Below are positions 1 through 8,490 of a DNA stretch of 64,000 bases, piece after piece. Position 1 is the stretch's first letter. Every line of letters begins with the position of its first letter. The stretch is from assembly GCF_002080045.1 (NCBI RefSeq), contig NZ_MUIN01000007.1:214421-278420 (forward strand). The letters are read 5' to 3'. The DNA is from Pseudomonas sp. Bc-h. Lineage in GTDB: Bacteria; Pseudomonadota; Gammaproteobacteria; Pseudomonadales; Pseudomonadaceae. The position numbers and the translations under genes were made by a program. The notes beneath the pieces are model-generated. The model had not been told where the DNA came from, did no database searches, and worked only from the letters and a program-made list of their open reading frames with translations.

Positions 1-684
1 GATCGCCTGTCCATCGGCCATTCGGTGCGTGTGGCCGACCGCATCTGGACGCCGTCGCAGTTCACCGCCGATGAAACCGTGCGCCTGTTTCCTCATGCGC
101 GAGACAAGGTGCGGGTGTTGCCGAATCTGGTCGAAGGCTTCAGCGCCGAGCCCGCCGATCTCGACACACCGTTGCCCGAGCGCTACTGGTTGTGCGTCGG
201 CACCCGCGAGCCGCGCAAGAACATTCCGTGGTTCGTCGAGGCCTGGCAGGTCGCCCGTCGGCAGTTTCCGAAAACCCCGGATCTCTTGCTGGTGGGCGGT
301 GCGGAGGGACTGAGCAGCGCGCAACGTGAATTGCCGGGGCTGCGCATCGTCAGCGGCATCAGCGACGGTCAGCTGCATCAGGTCTATCGTCAGGCAGAGC
401 GCCTGTGGCATCCCTCATACGGCGAAGGCTTCGGCCTGCCGGTGGTGGAGGCGCTGGGAGTCGGTACCCCGGTGGCGGTCGCTACCGGCTCGTCGCTCGA
501 CGAAGTGACCCCACCCGGCAGCCCGCACTTTTCACCAAGCGATCAGAGCGCACTGATTCGCCTGATGGGCGTGCTGTCCACGGCGGACGCGGAAGATCCA
601 GCCCCACTTCGGGCATGGGCCGACAACTATGGTGTCGGCGCCTATCGCCGCCGCTTCGACGAGTTGCTAGAGGAGCTGCGCTGA
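1..684 (+). CDS. Glycosyltransferase family 1 (GT4-like), 3' part only
   Basis: The reading frame is open from the first base, so the true start lies upstream of the window; about 227 C-terminal residues are present. The segment carries the hallmark of retaining GT-B glycosyltransferases: a TREPRKN-type nucleotide-sugar-binding loop near residue 65 and an EX7E element (EGFGLPVVE) around bases 424-450, followed by the usual G-x-G-T-P stretch. It would transfer a sugar from an activated donor to a growing lipid-linked glycan at the inner membrane. The stop overlaps the next start (TGATG), so it is translationally coupled to a polymerase/ligase, an acyltransferase and a flippase, which places it in an exopolysaccharide or O-polysaccharide operon. 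Donor and linkage cannot be told. Confidence 0.88.
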   Translation, partial: DRLSIGHSVRVADRIWTPSQFTADETVRLFPHARDKVRVLPNLVEGFSAEPADLDTPLPERYWLCVGTREPRKNIPWFVEAWQVARRQFPKTPDLLLVGGAEGLSSAQRELPGLRIVSGISDGQLHQVYRQAERLWHPSYGEGFGLPVVEALGVGTPVAVATGSSLDEVTPPGSPHFSPSDQSALIRLMGVLSTADAEDPAPLRAWADNYGVGAYRRRFDELLEELR

Positions 685-2081
685 TGCCATTGGCAATGCC
701 GGTTGGCGTGCTGATCGCGCTGCTGTTCGGCGTATTGGTCTGGGTGCTGCCCGCGCTGAAAGTCACGGCGGCACTGATCGGTATTGCGGCCATGGTGACG
801 ATCATTCGTCGCCCGCTGCGAGGTCTGCTGCTGTTCGGCGTGCTGGCAACGTTTCTGCCCTACGCCACGGTGCAGATCGGCATTCGCACCACGGTTTCCG
901 AAGCGCTGCTGATGCTGGTCTGGGCCAGCCTGTTGGTCCATCGCCTGTTCGCTTTGTACAACCCGCCGTTGAACCTGATGCGCACCGAGCGCTGGCTGAT
1001 CGCGCTGATGCTGTTCAGCGCGCTGCCCTTCGTGGTCGGGCAACTGACGGTCAACGCCGAGGGTAACGGGCCAATTAACTGGGTGCGCTGGCTGTTCAAC
1101 CTCTCGCCGCTGTTTCTGGTGCCCCGGCTGCTGGGTGATGAGAAGTCCCGCGAGCAGATGACCATCGCCATGCTGCTGGGGACCCTGTTGCTGTTGCTGC
1201 TGTCGATCCCGGTGTACCTGAAGAATGGCAACTCGACCGCGATCATTTCGATCATCGGTGGCTTGGGCTACAGCAATCTGGACACCCTGAACGAAGGCCT
1301 CAGCGGCTTCTCGACCCGGATGGGCACGCCCTGGACTCACCCCAACATCTCGGGCGGTGCGATGGCAATGTTGCTGCCGTTGGCATTCTGCATCGGCGTG
1401 ACGCGTCGGGGCGCAGTGCGCATGTTGGGCCTGGCCGTCGCCGTGCTGGCGGCGGCCGGCCTGCTGTTCACCGGTTCCCGTGGCGCACTGCTGAGCCTGC
1501 TGGTGGTGATGTGCTGGATGGCGCGCAAACGCGTGCCCTATGTCGGCCGCATGCTCATGGCCGCCGTGTTTCTTGGCGCTCTTTTGCTGATGTTTTACCC
1601 GCCGCTGCAGGAGCGACTGCTGGGCCTGTTTTCCAGCAACGACGCCAGTACCGCCGTGCGGTTCGACGAGTACTCGCACTTCCCCGACGCCGTGAAGATG
1701 TTCCCGCTGGGTATCGGTTTCAAGGTCGATCCGCCCGTGCCTGGCACCGGGCTGTGGGGGATTTCCAACCTGTGGCTGAACTACATCTACAAGCTCGGCA
1801 TCCCCGGCATGCTGCTGTTCATCGCCGTCACCGTCAGTTGGTGGAAAGAAGCTCGACTGAACGGCAACGCCGTGATTCTGAACCGTGACACCGCGCTGTG
1901 GCTCGGCACCCGCGCCGGGGTCATGTCCGCGCTGCTGAGCGGCTTCTTCGACCACTATTTCAGCTTCACCACGGTGCTGATCGCGCTGTTCTGGCTGCTG
2001 CTGGGGCTGAACCTGCACGAAGCCCGGCGCCTGCAGAGCACGGCGCAACGCACGGTAACCGATTCGGGGGAACGACCATGA
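684..2081 (+). CDS. O-antigen polymerase/ligase-like polytopic membrane protein
   Basis: A 465-residue, strongly hydrophobic protein with about eleven predicted membrane segments separated by short loops. A GSRGALLSLL motif near residue 265 and the large periplasmic loop before it are typical of the Wzy/WaaL (O-antigen ligase) superfamily, which polymerises or ligates undecaprenyl-linked sugars on the periplasmic side. The start was placed at the ATG overlapping the upstream stop; an in-frame extension further upstream exists but lies entirely inside the glycosyltransferase gene. Polymerase is more likely than LPS ligase because it is flanked by glycosyltransferase, acetyltransferase and flippase genes, but the two cannot be separated by sequence reading. 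Confidence 0.82.
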   Translation: MPLAMPVGVLIALLFGVLVWVLPALKVTAALIGIAAMVTIIRRPLRGLLLFGVLATFLPYATVQIGIRTTVSEALLMLVWASLLVHRLFALYNPPLNLMRTERWLIALMLFSALPFVVGQLTVNAEGNGPINWVRWLFNLSPLFLVPRLLGDEKSREQMTIAMLLGTLLLLLLSIPVYLKNGNSTAIISIIGGLGYSNLDTLNEGLSGFSTRMGTPWTHPNISGGAMAMLLPLAFCIGVTRRGAVRMLGLAVAVLAAAGLLFTGSRGALLSLLVVMCWMARKRVPYVGRMLMAAVFLGALLLMFYPPLQERLLGLFSSNDASTAVRFDEYSHFPDAVKMFPLGIGFKVDPPVPGTGLWGISNLWLNYIYKLGIPGMLLFIAVTVSWWKEARLNGNAVILNRDTALWLGTRAGVMSALLSGFFDHYFSFTTVLIALFWLLLGLNLHEARRLQSTAQRTVTDSGERP

Positions 2082-2899
2082 AACACCGCATGATGCACTC
2101 GCACGACCTGCGCCAGGCGTTGCCGGATTACGCACGCAAGATGGGGGTCAGCACCGAGGAACTGGAAAGCACCTACGAGTGGATGCTGGCCAACGACGTG
2201 TGTTTCGAAACGCCGATGAAAGACAAGACGCTGTGCTTCATCAGCTACCTGAACATCGAGCCGCGCATCGAGCCACCCCTGGCTCGACGGTTTTACCGGT
2301 TGCTCGCCAAAGAAACGCCCGGGGCGCTGATCCCGCTGTACGGCATCAACTGGCCGACCCTGCGCGATCGCATGCTGCGCACTTGGGAGCAGGCCTACAA
2401 CATTCTCATCTGCAAGATTCCCAGCCACACGGTGCGGCTGTTCTGGCTGCGCGTAGGCGGGGCGAAAATCGGCAAGGGCTCCTCTGTGTGGCGAAACACC
2501 GAGATCCTCGGTGTCGACGGCTTGCGCATCGGCGACGACAGCACGGTGGGCTGGCATTGTCAGCTGGATGCGCGCGGCGGCCTGATCATCGGCGATCATG
2601 TGACCATCGCCTCCCATGTGCTGATCATCGCCGGCGGTCACGACCTCAAGACCCCGGAATTCTGGGCGGTCGGCGGGCCGGTTTTCATCCGCGACTACGC
2701 CTGGATCGCCAGTCGCGCCCTGCTCTCCTTCGGTGCCGACATCGGCGAGGGCGCGGTGGTGGGCGGCGGTTCAGTGGTGTCAAAACCTGTTCCTCCTTAC
2801 GCCATCGTCAGCGGCCCCAACGCCGAGATCAAAGGTGAGCGAGCCCGTGGCCTCAATTACAAAGTGGGCGGCAAAGGCCTGTTCACTTTGTTCCATTGA
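2078..2899 (+). CDS. Hexapeptide-repeat acyltransferase (WcaF/VatD-like)
   Basis: This 273-residue soluble protein begins at an ATG overlapping the upstream stop (ATGA) and is preceded by a GGGGGAA Shine-Dalgarno sequence. Its C-terminal half, about residues 130-255, shows the regular [LIV]-G-x4 hexapeptide pattern of left-handed beta-helix acyltransferases, including a GDHVTIASHV turn and a following GGHD segment matching WcaF-type serine/sugar O-acetyltransferases. The N-terminal 120 residues are helical and unlike minimal WcaF, suggesting a family variant with an extra cap domain. It probably O-acetylates a sugar or a lipid-linked intermediate from acetyl-CoA during assembly of the polysaccharide made by this operon; the acceptor is unknown. 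Confidence 0.8.
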   Translation: MKHRMMHSHDLRQALPDYARKMGVSTEELESTYEWMLANDVCFETPMKDKTLCFISYLNIEPRIEPPLARRFYRLLAKETPGALIPLYGINWPTLRDRMLRTWEQAYNILICKIPSHTVRLFWLRVGGAKIGKGSSVWRNTEILGVDGLRIGDDSTVGWHCQLDARGGLIIGDHVTIASHVLIIAGGHDLKTPEFWAVGGPVFIRDYAWIASRALLSFGADIGEGAVVGGGSVVSKPVPPYAIVSGPNAEIKGERARGLNYKVGGKGLFTLFH

Positions 2900-2908
2900 G
2901 GCACGGAC

Positions 2909-4324
2909 GTGTTCGGCTCGACGCTGTGGCTGACCCTCGCGACCCTGACCGGGCTGGCGGCGGGGTTCGCGCGCGAATGGCTGCTGGTGGCAGCGTGGGG
3001 CGCAGGCGGTCGCAGCGACGCGTTTCTTGTTTCGCTGTTCTTGCCCGAGGCGCTGCGCATGGCACTGGCTGCCGGTTTGCTCAGCGCTGCTGCCCTGCCC
3101 CTTTATCAGCAACGCAGCGTGCAGCATCAGCACGATTGGCTGGGCGCGATGGTGCCTCGTGTGGTGTTGTGCGGTCTGGCGTTGAGCGTCGTGCTCAGTG
3201 GCGGCGCCCCGCTGTGGGTCCGCCTGATTGGCCCGGGCCTGGATGAATCGGGCTACGTGCTGGCCTCGGGTTCGTTGCTGTGGCTGGCCTGGTCGGCGCC
3301 GGGATTCCTGCTGCACGCCTTGCTCTGCGTCCCGTTGCAAGCTCGCTCAAAATTCGTGCTGGCAGGGCTGGGCTCGCTGCTTTTCAACCTGCCGCCGGTG
3401 ATCTACCTCGCAACGCTGCGCCATCAGGCCACCCCCACCGGTCTCGCCGCGTGCTGTTTGTTGGGCAGCCTGCTGATGCCCGGCGCCTTGCTGCCTGCGT
3501 TGCTGCGCGATGGCTGGAAACCCTGGCGCCTGACTCGCGCCCCCGGCGCCGGTCGGGAATTGCTCAAGCGCATCGGCCCATTGCTCAGCAGCAATCTGGC
3601 GAGCCAGGGACTGGCGTTGCTGGAGCGGATGATTGCCTCGCTGCTGGGGGAAGGCGCGGTGACCTGGGTCAACCTGGCGCGCAAGCTGATCAACCTGCCG
3701 CTCATCGCGCTGATGAGCCTGAATCAGGTGCTGTTGGGCTTGATGAGCGCAACTCAGGGTCAGCAGCGCATGAGTTTGCTGCGCAAAGGCCTGAGCAGCG
3801 CGACCTTGCTCACCGTCCCTGCCGTGGCCGGGCTGATCGGCGCTGCCGGTGCGCTGGTTGCACTGCTGCTGCCCAACCAGGCGGCTGACAGTCCGCTTCC
3901 CGGGCTATTGGCCTGGTTCGCCGTGCCGCTGATGTTCGGCGCCTGGAACGCCCTGCTGGCGCGTTATGCCTATGCGGCGGGCGACACCCGTCTACCCCTG
4001 AATTGTGAACTGGCGGGGAGTCTGCTCAACGCCGTGCTGCTCGCAGTGCTGCCGTTTTTCTTCGGGCTGATCGGCATCGCCATGGCGGCGGTGTGCGGGG
4101 CGATTCTCACCGGACTGCTGCTGATGCGCCGTCAGCAGCTCCTGAACCACTTGCCCTGGCGGCAACAGTGGCTGCTCGGTGCCGCAGTCATGTTGCTGGC
4201 CGCAACGCTGCTGCACCCGCTCAGTAATCTCTGGCTGCAACTGGGGTTGAGTTGCGCCTATGGCGCCGCTTTGCTGGTCGGGTTGGGGCTGTGGTTGAAG
4301 CCCTGGCGCCCGGTGTCGGGCTGA
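2909..4324 (+). CDS. MurJ/MviN-family lipid-linked oligosaccharide flippase
   Basis: A 471-residue protein with roughly twelve to fourteen hydrophobic segments. The N-terminus (GFAREWLLVAAWGAGGRSDAF) matches the MOP-superfamily MurJ/MviN signature, in which an R-E pair is followed by G..G..DAF. It starts at GTG, nine bases after the upstream stop. As the last gene of a glycosyltransferase-polymerase-acetyltransferase operon it most likely flips the lipid-linked repeat unit across the inner membrane (Wzx role) rather than lipid II, since essential murJ normally sits near rpsT/ribF. Next gene is convergent, so the operon ends here. Confidence 0.82.
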   Translation: MFGSTLWLTLATLTGLAAGFAREWLLVAAWGAGGRSDAFLVSLFLPEALRMALAAGLLSAAALPLYQQRSVQHQHDWLGAMVPRVVLCGLALSVVLSGGAPLWVRLIGPGLDESGYVLASGSLLWLAWSAPGFLLHALLCVPLQARSKFVLAGLGSLLFNLPPVIYLATLRHQATPTGLAACCLLGSLLMPGALLPALLRDGWKPWRLTRAPGAGRELLKRIGPLLSSNLASQGLALLERMIASLLGEGAVTWVNLARKLINLPLIALMSLNQVLLGLMSATQGQQRMSLLRKGLSSATLLTVPAVAGLIGAAGALVALLLPNQAADSPLPGLLAWFAVPLMFGAWNALLARYAYAAGDTRLPLNCELAGSLLNAVLLAVLPFFFGLIGIAMAAVCGAILTGLLLMRRQQLLNHLPWRQQWLLGAAVMLLAATLLHPLSNLWLQLGLSCAYGAALLVGLGLWLKPWRPVSG

Positions 4325-4349
4325 GGATCGCGACCGAGGCTTTCATCGA

Positions 4350-5282
4350 CTATGGCTGCGGCCATACCCCGGCATTGCGCTCTTCAACCGTGGCGCAGAT
4401 TTGCTTCACCGTCTGCCTCAGCCAGCGATGGGCCGGGTCCTTGTCGCAACGCGGATGCCAGGCCTGCACCACCTGAACCGGCTCGAAGTCCAGCGGAATC
4501 ACGAACGGCCGCATGCGCAAGCCCAGCTCGCGCATGCCCCACAGCACTGTTTCCGGCAACGACACGATCAGATTCGAACTCGCCGTGGAGAAAATCGCCG
4601 AGTGGAAGTTCGGCGTGGTCAGCGCGACTCGGCGAGACAAGCCCAGCGCTTCGAGCGCGAGATCGATGGGGCCATGGGCACGTCCGCGCCGCGACACGCT
4701 GACGTGATCGTAACGAACGAAACTCTCGGGAGTGATCGGTGCGTCGAAGATCGGGTGATCTTCACGAGCCAGCGCTACGAAGCGAGTGTAGAACAGCAGC
4801 TGGACCTTGATTTCCGGCCCGAAATTGCGCCGCGAGGTCACGTGCAAATCGATTCGCCCTTCGCGCAGCGCATCGTCATCCCCCTCGCCCTCAGGGGCGA
4901 AACGCAAGGTGCTAAGGGGCGCGTGCACGCGCAACGTATCGACCAGTTGCCCACCAAACGCCCCGAAAAACACATCGTTGGAACGCACATTAAAGCGGCG
5001 CTCCAGTAAGCTCATGTCCACCTCATCCCGGGCCTGGAACACCTCGTTCGCCTGCTCTACCAAACTGCGCACCTGCGCCTGCAACGCCAGCGCTCTGGGC
5101 GTCGGCACCAGCCCGCGCCCGGCACGCACCAGCACCGGATCCCCCAACGCCTCACGAATCCGCGTCAACGTCCGGCTCATCGCTGCCGGGCTCAAATGCA
5201 TGCGCCTGGCCGCACCCACCACACTCCCTTCTTCCAGCAAGGCATCAAGGGCGATCAGCAGGTTCATGTCGGGCATTGGCAT
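4350..5282 (-). CDS. LysR-family transcriptional regulator (NodD-like subgroup)
   Basis: 310 residues, the usual LTTR length. The N-terminus has the winged HTH (DMNLLIALDALLEEGSVVGAARRMHLS, split by the recognition helix near residues 25-45) of the NodD/PcpR-like subgroup that begins with L-x-LL-x-ALD. The C-terminal half is the PBP2 effector domain. It lies 63 bases downstream of a VOC gene and a CoA-transferase gene on the same strand, so it may be co-transcribed with or regulate them; the effector is unknown. Several ATG codons occur in the first six positions; the outermost was used because no start has a strong ribosome-binding site. Confidence 0.85.
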   Translation of the reverse strand: MPMPDMNLLIALDALLEEGSVVGAARRMHLSPAAMSRTLTRIREALGDPVLVRAGRGLVPTPRALALQAQVRSLVEQANEVFQARDEVDMSLLERRFNVRSNDVFFGAFGGQLVDTLRVHAPLSTLRFAPEGEGDDDALREGRIDLHVTSRRNFGPEIKVQLLFYTRFVALAREDHPIFDAPITPESFVRYDHVSVSRRGRAHGPIDLALEALGLSRRVALTTPNFHSAIFSTASSNLIVSLPETVLWGMRELGLRMRPFVIPLDFEPVQVVQAWHPRCDKDPAHRWLRQTVKQICATVEERNAGVWPQP

Positions 5283-5345
5283 CGGATGGCATCCGGTGGG
5301 TGAGGATGCCGATGATGCGGGAAATGCCAGTGCTTGAGAACAACT

Positions 5346-5723
5346 TCAGCCCAACTCGGAGATCTCGATCAGGTTGAGATCCGGGTCACGCACATACACC
5401 GAGCGAATCGGCCCCGTCGCCCCGGTGCGCATGACCGGACCTTCGATGATTGGCCACTGTGCATCGTTGAGCCTTGCGATGACCTGCTCCAGCGGGATCG
5501 AGGCGATGAAGCACAGGTCCAGCGCGCCAGGCACCGGTACGTGGGCCTTGGGCTCGAATTCCTTGCCACGCACGTGCAGGTTGATCTTCTGATTGCCGAA
5601 GCGAAAGGCCATGCGTCCGGCGCCGAAGGTTTCGAGTTGCATGCCTAATATGCGGGTGTAGAAGTCCACCGTGGCGTCGGCATCGACGGCGGTCAGGACC
5701 AGATGGTCGAGGTGATCGATCAT
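5346..5723 (-). CDS. VOC/glyoxalase-superfamily metalloprotein
   Basis: 125 residues, the size of a two-module VOC fold. It opens with MIDHLDHLVLTAVD and closes with VRDPDLNLIEIS, i.e. the H near the start and the E near the end that are the usual metal ligands of glyoxalase I/dioxygenase-like proteins. A GGAG sequence lies at good distance before the ATG. It is 25 bases downstream of a class III CoA-transferase, and the two were probably transcribed together. It resembles the small YwkD/virulence-associated VOC proteins of pseudomonads; substrate unknown. Confidence 0.82.
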   Translation of the reverse strand: MIDHLDHLVLTAVDADATVDFYTRILGMQLETFGAGRMAFRFGNQKINLHVRGKEFEPKAHVPVPGALDLCFIASIPLEQVIARLNDAQWPIIEGPVMRTGATGPIRSVYVRDPDLNLIEISELG

Positions 5724-5748
5724 GGGGTTGGCTCCATAAAGGTGGACT

Positions 5749-6939
5749 TCAAATCAGCCCGCGAGAACGCCACTCGGCGCGTTGCCCAGCGTCGATCCCC
5801 AGCGATTCCAGCACCTCATCGGTGTGCTGGCCGAGGGTCGGCGCAGGGCGACTGACGCCACCGGGCGTGCTGCCCAGTTTCGGTACGATGCCCGGCAGGG
5901 TGACCGGCGTGCCGTCATCCAGCTGGCTCTGCAGGAGCATGTCCCGCGCCTTGTAATGGGGGTCGGCGGCGATGTCGGCGGCGTCATAGATTTTGCCGGC
6001 AGGAATCCTCGCAGCCGTGAGCTGACTCAGCACGTCATCGAGGTCGTGACTCGCCGCCCAGGCGGAAATCGCCGCGTCGATGAGTTCGACTTGCTTCACC
6101 CGCCCGTCGTTGTGCGCCAGCGCCGGATCGGCCGCCAGATCCGGCCGTTCGATCAAGGCCATCAGGCGTTGATAGATGCTGTCGCCATTGCCTGCGATCA
6201 GCGCATAGCGGCCATCGCGGCAACGGTAGGCGTTGGACGGGGCAATACCGGGCAGGCTGCTGCCCGCGGGCTGACGCACGGCGCCGAACACCGAGAACTC
6301 GGGAATCAGGCTTTCCATCATGTTGAACACCGACTCATAGAGCGCGACGTCGATTTCCTGCCCTTCACCACCGTTCTGGTCGCGATGACGCAGCGCCAGC
6401 AACACGCCGATGACGCCATGCAGCGCCGACAGCGAATCGCCGATGGAGACACCGACCCGCACCGGAGTGCGCTCAGGTTCGCCGGACAAATGCCGCAGCC
6501 CGCCCATGGCCTCGCCCACCACGCCAAAACCTGGGCGATCACGGTACGGGCCGGTCTGGCCATAACCGGACACCCGCAACATCACCAGCCTGGGATTCAG
6601 CGCATGCAGTTCTTTCCAGCCCAACCCCCAGCCTTCGAGGGTGCCGGGGCGAAAGTTTTCCACCAGCACGTCGGCGTCGGCGATCAGCTTGCGCACCACG
6701 TCCTGGCCTTCCGGCTCGCGCAGATCGAGGGTTACCGAGCGCTTGTTGCGCGACGACACCGCCCACCACACCGACGTACCTTCGTGCAGCAGACGCCATT
6801 TGCGCAGTGGATCGCCGGTGCCCGGCGGCTCGATCTTGATCACGTCGGCGCCGAACTCGCCAAGGATTTTCGCGGCGAATGGTCCGGCGATCAGTTGGCC
6901 GAGTTCAATGACCCGGACCCCTTGCAAAGGCTTTTGCAT
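5749..6939 (-). CDS. CaiB/BaiF family (class III) CoA-transferase
   Basis: About 396 residues. The N-terminus (GVRVIELGQLIAGPFA) and the KIEPPGTGDPLR segment are canonical for class III CoA-transferases such as formyl-CoA and carnitine-CoA transferases; the catalytic aspartate that forms the acyl anhydride is the D of the IGD motif near residue 170. A longer frame exists, but the ATG at 6939 has an AAGGG ribosome-binding site seven bases upstream and matches family N-termini, so it was chosen. It heads a probable operon with the VOC protein and LysR regulator. The organic acid handled cannot be told. Confidence 0.88.
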   Translation of the reverse strand: MQKPLQGVRVIELGQLIAGPFAAKILGEFGADVIKIEPPGTGDPLRKWRLLHEGTSVWWAVSSRNKRSVTLDLREPEGQDVVRKLIADADVLVENFRPGTLEGWGLGWKELHALNPRLVMLRVSGYGQTGPYRDRPGFGVVGEAMGGLRHLSGEPERTPVRVGVSIGDSLSALHGVIGVLLALRHRDQNGGEGQEIDVALYESVFNMMESLIPEFSVFGAVRQPAGSSLPGIAPSNAYRCRDGRYALIAGNGDSIYQRLMALIERPDLAADPALAHNDGRVKQVELIDAAISAWAASHDLDDVLSQLTAARIPAGKIYDAADIAADPHYKARDMLLQSQLDDGTPVTLPGIVPKLGSTPGGVSRPAPTLGQHTDEVLESLGIDAGQRAEWRSRGLI

Positions 6940-7047
6940 GACATGCCCTTTGTTGTTCTGGAAAAGTTGGGGCAATTGTCTGCTTAGAAGCCGGCAATGA
7001 AAATGCCTGATTTCTCCACGGGTCTTTCTGTTTTGGAAACGCTCGGT

Positions 7048-8490
7048 TTACCAGCCGCCGCCCAGGGATTTGTACAAGCCGACCAGCGCCAGGGTCTGCG
7101 CGGTCGAGCTGTCGACCAACTGTTCCTGGCTGCTGAGCAATGCCCGTTGAACGGTCAGCACGTTGACGAAGTCCACCGCACCGGCCTTGTACTGCTCTTT
7201 GGCGGTGCTCAGGGCGATCCGGTTCTGCGCCACGGCGTCCTGAAGTCGGTGTTGCTGCAACTGGCTGGCGTTGTACAAGCTCATGCTGTCGTCGATTTCC
7301 TGCCAGGCCCTGAGCACGGTTTTCTGGTAGTTCAATGCCGCTTCCTGCTCCTGCGCTTCACGCAGATGCAGCATGCCGCGGAGTCGGCCACCTTCGAAAA
7401 TCGGCACACTCAACTGAGGGCCGATACCGAACTGGCGAGAGCCCCAACTGCCGAAATCCGCCAGTTGCAGGGACTGAAAGCCGATGTTGCCGGACAGCAC
7501 GATTCGCGGGTAGAAATCCCCTTGCGCCACGCCGACGCTGGCCGCAGCGACCTGCATGCGCGCTTCGGCCTGACGAATATCCGGTCGACGCTGGGCCAGT
7601 TCCGACGGCAGACCTACCGGAATCGCAGCGGGCAATGGCGCCCTGGGGGTGTCGTGCAGCAATTCGGACTGCAAGGTCCTGGGCGTCTGCGCCAACAGCA
7701 GGCTCAAGGCGTTGATCAACTGCGCCTGACGCTGCTCCAACAGCGGAATCCGCGCTTCGACCGTGGCCACTTGCGCCGACGCCTCAGCCACGTCCAGATG
7801 GGTCGCGACCCCGCTGGCCAAGCGCACGTTGGACAATTCCAGGCTGTTGCGGGAAACCTTGAGATTGTCCCGGGTCACGGCCAGGGTGTCTTGCACACCG
7901 CGCAATTGCAGGTAGTCGTGCGCGATTTGCGCCTGAACCGACAGCAACACTCCCCTGCGGTCATTGTCGGCCACCGCCACCGATGCATCGGCGGCCTCGA
8001 CCTCGCGCTTGACCCGGCCCCAGAGGTCGATCTCCCAGAACGCATCCAGACCGCCGTCCCACAAATTGAACGCCGACTTGCCGTTCATGCCGGACGGATC
8101 GCTCAGACCCTCGCCGCTGTTGCGGGCGCGTTGGTAGCTCATGCCCGCCGCCACGCTTGGCAACTGATCCCCGGCCACCACTTGCCGCGCCGCACGGCTT
8201 TGTTCGAGCCGGGTGCTGGCGATTTTCAGGTCAAGGTTGGTGGCCGTCGCCCGATCGATCAGCGATGACAGCAGCGGGTCGTTGAAGATTTCCCACCAGC
8301 GCTCCTTGATTGGCGCAGCCTGCGGGCGACTTGCGGCCTGCTCGCCCTGAGTCGGCAACCAGTCCACTTGCGCGCTGGACTTCGGCGACTGGAAGTCATG
8401 GCCGACCTGACAGGCAGTCAGGGCCAACGTCAGGCTGACAAGCGCGAACAGACATTGCGATCTGGAAGAGACGAAGCAGCGAGTGTTCAT
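7048..8490 (-). CDS. NodT-family outer-membrane efflux lipoprotein (OprM-like)
   Basis: 480 residues, the standard length of RND/MFS outer-membrane factors. A signal peptide ends in a lipobox (LALTAC) near residue 27, and two OEP repeats follow, with the typical RPDIRQAEARMQVA motif in the second half. It forms the trimeric outer-membrane channel of a tripartite pump. Its start overlaps the stop of the upstream membrane-fusion gene by four bases, and the MFS pump gene lies before that, giving the order pump, adaptor, channel. A second, non-identical set is found at 40930-45030. Confidence 0.92.
   Translation of the reverse strand: MNTRCFVSSRSQCLFALVSLTLALTACQVGHDFQSPKSSAQVDWLPTQGEQAASRPQAAPIKERWWEIFNDPLLSSLIDRATATNLDLKIASTRLEQSRAARQVVAGDQLPSVAAGMSYQRARNSGEGLSDPSGMNGKSAFNLWDGGLDAFWEIDLWGRVKREVEAADASVAVADNDRRGVLLSVQAQIAHDYLQLRGVQDTLAVTRDNLKVSRNSLELSNVRLASGVATHLDVAEASAQVATVEARIPLLEQRQAQLINALSLLLAQTPRTLQSELLHDTPRAPLPAAIPVGLPSELAQRRPDIRQAEARMQVAAASVGVAQGDFYPRIVLSGNIGFQSLQLADFGSWGSRQFGIGPQLSVPIFEGGRLRGMLHLREAQEQEAALNYQKTVLRAWQEIDDSMSLYNASQLQQHRLQDAVAQNRIALSTAKEQYKAGAVDFVNVLTVQRALLSSQEQLVDSSTAQTLALVGLYKSLGGGW

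Noticed and set aside
642..2135. A 497-codon minus-strand open frame over the polymerase gene
   Set aside because: Glutamine/histidine/arginine-rich composition with no family match; it is the antisense shadow of a GC-rich membrane gene.
4325..5345. A plus-strand gene opposite the LysR gene
   Set aside because: Several open frames exist there, but all are opposite to a clear LysR gene and lack a start signal or family look.
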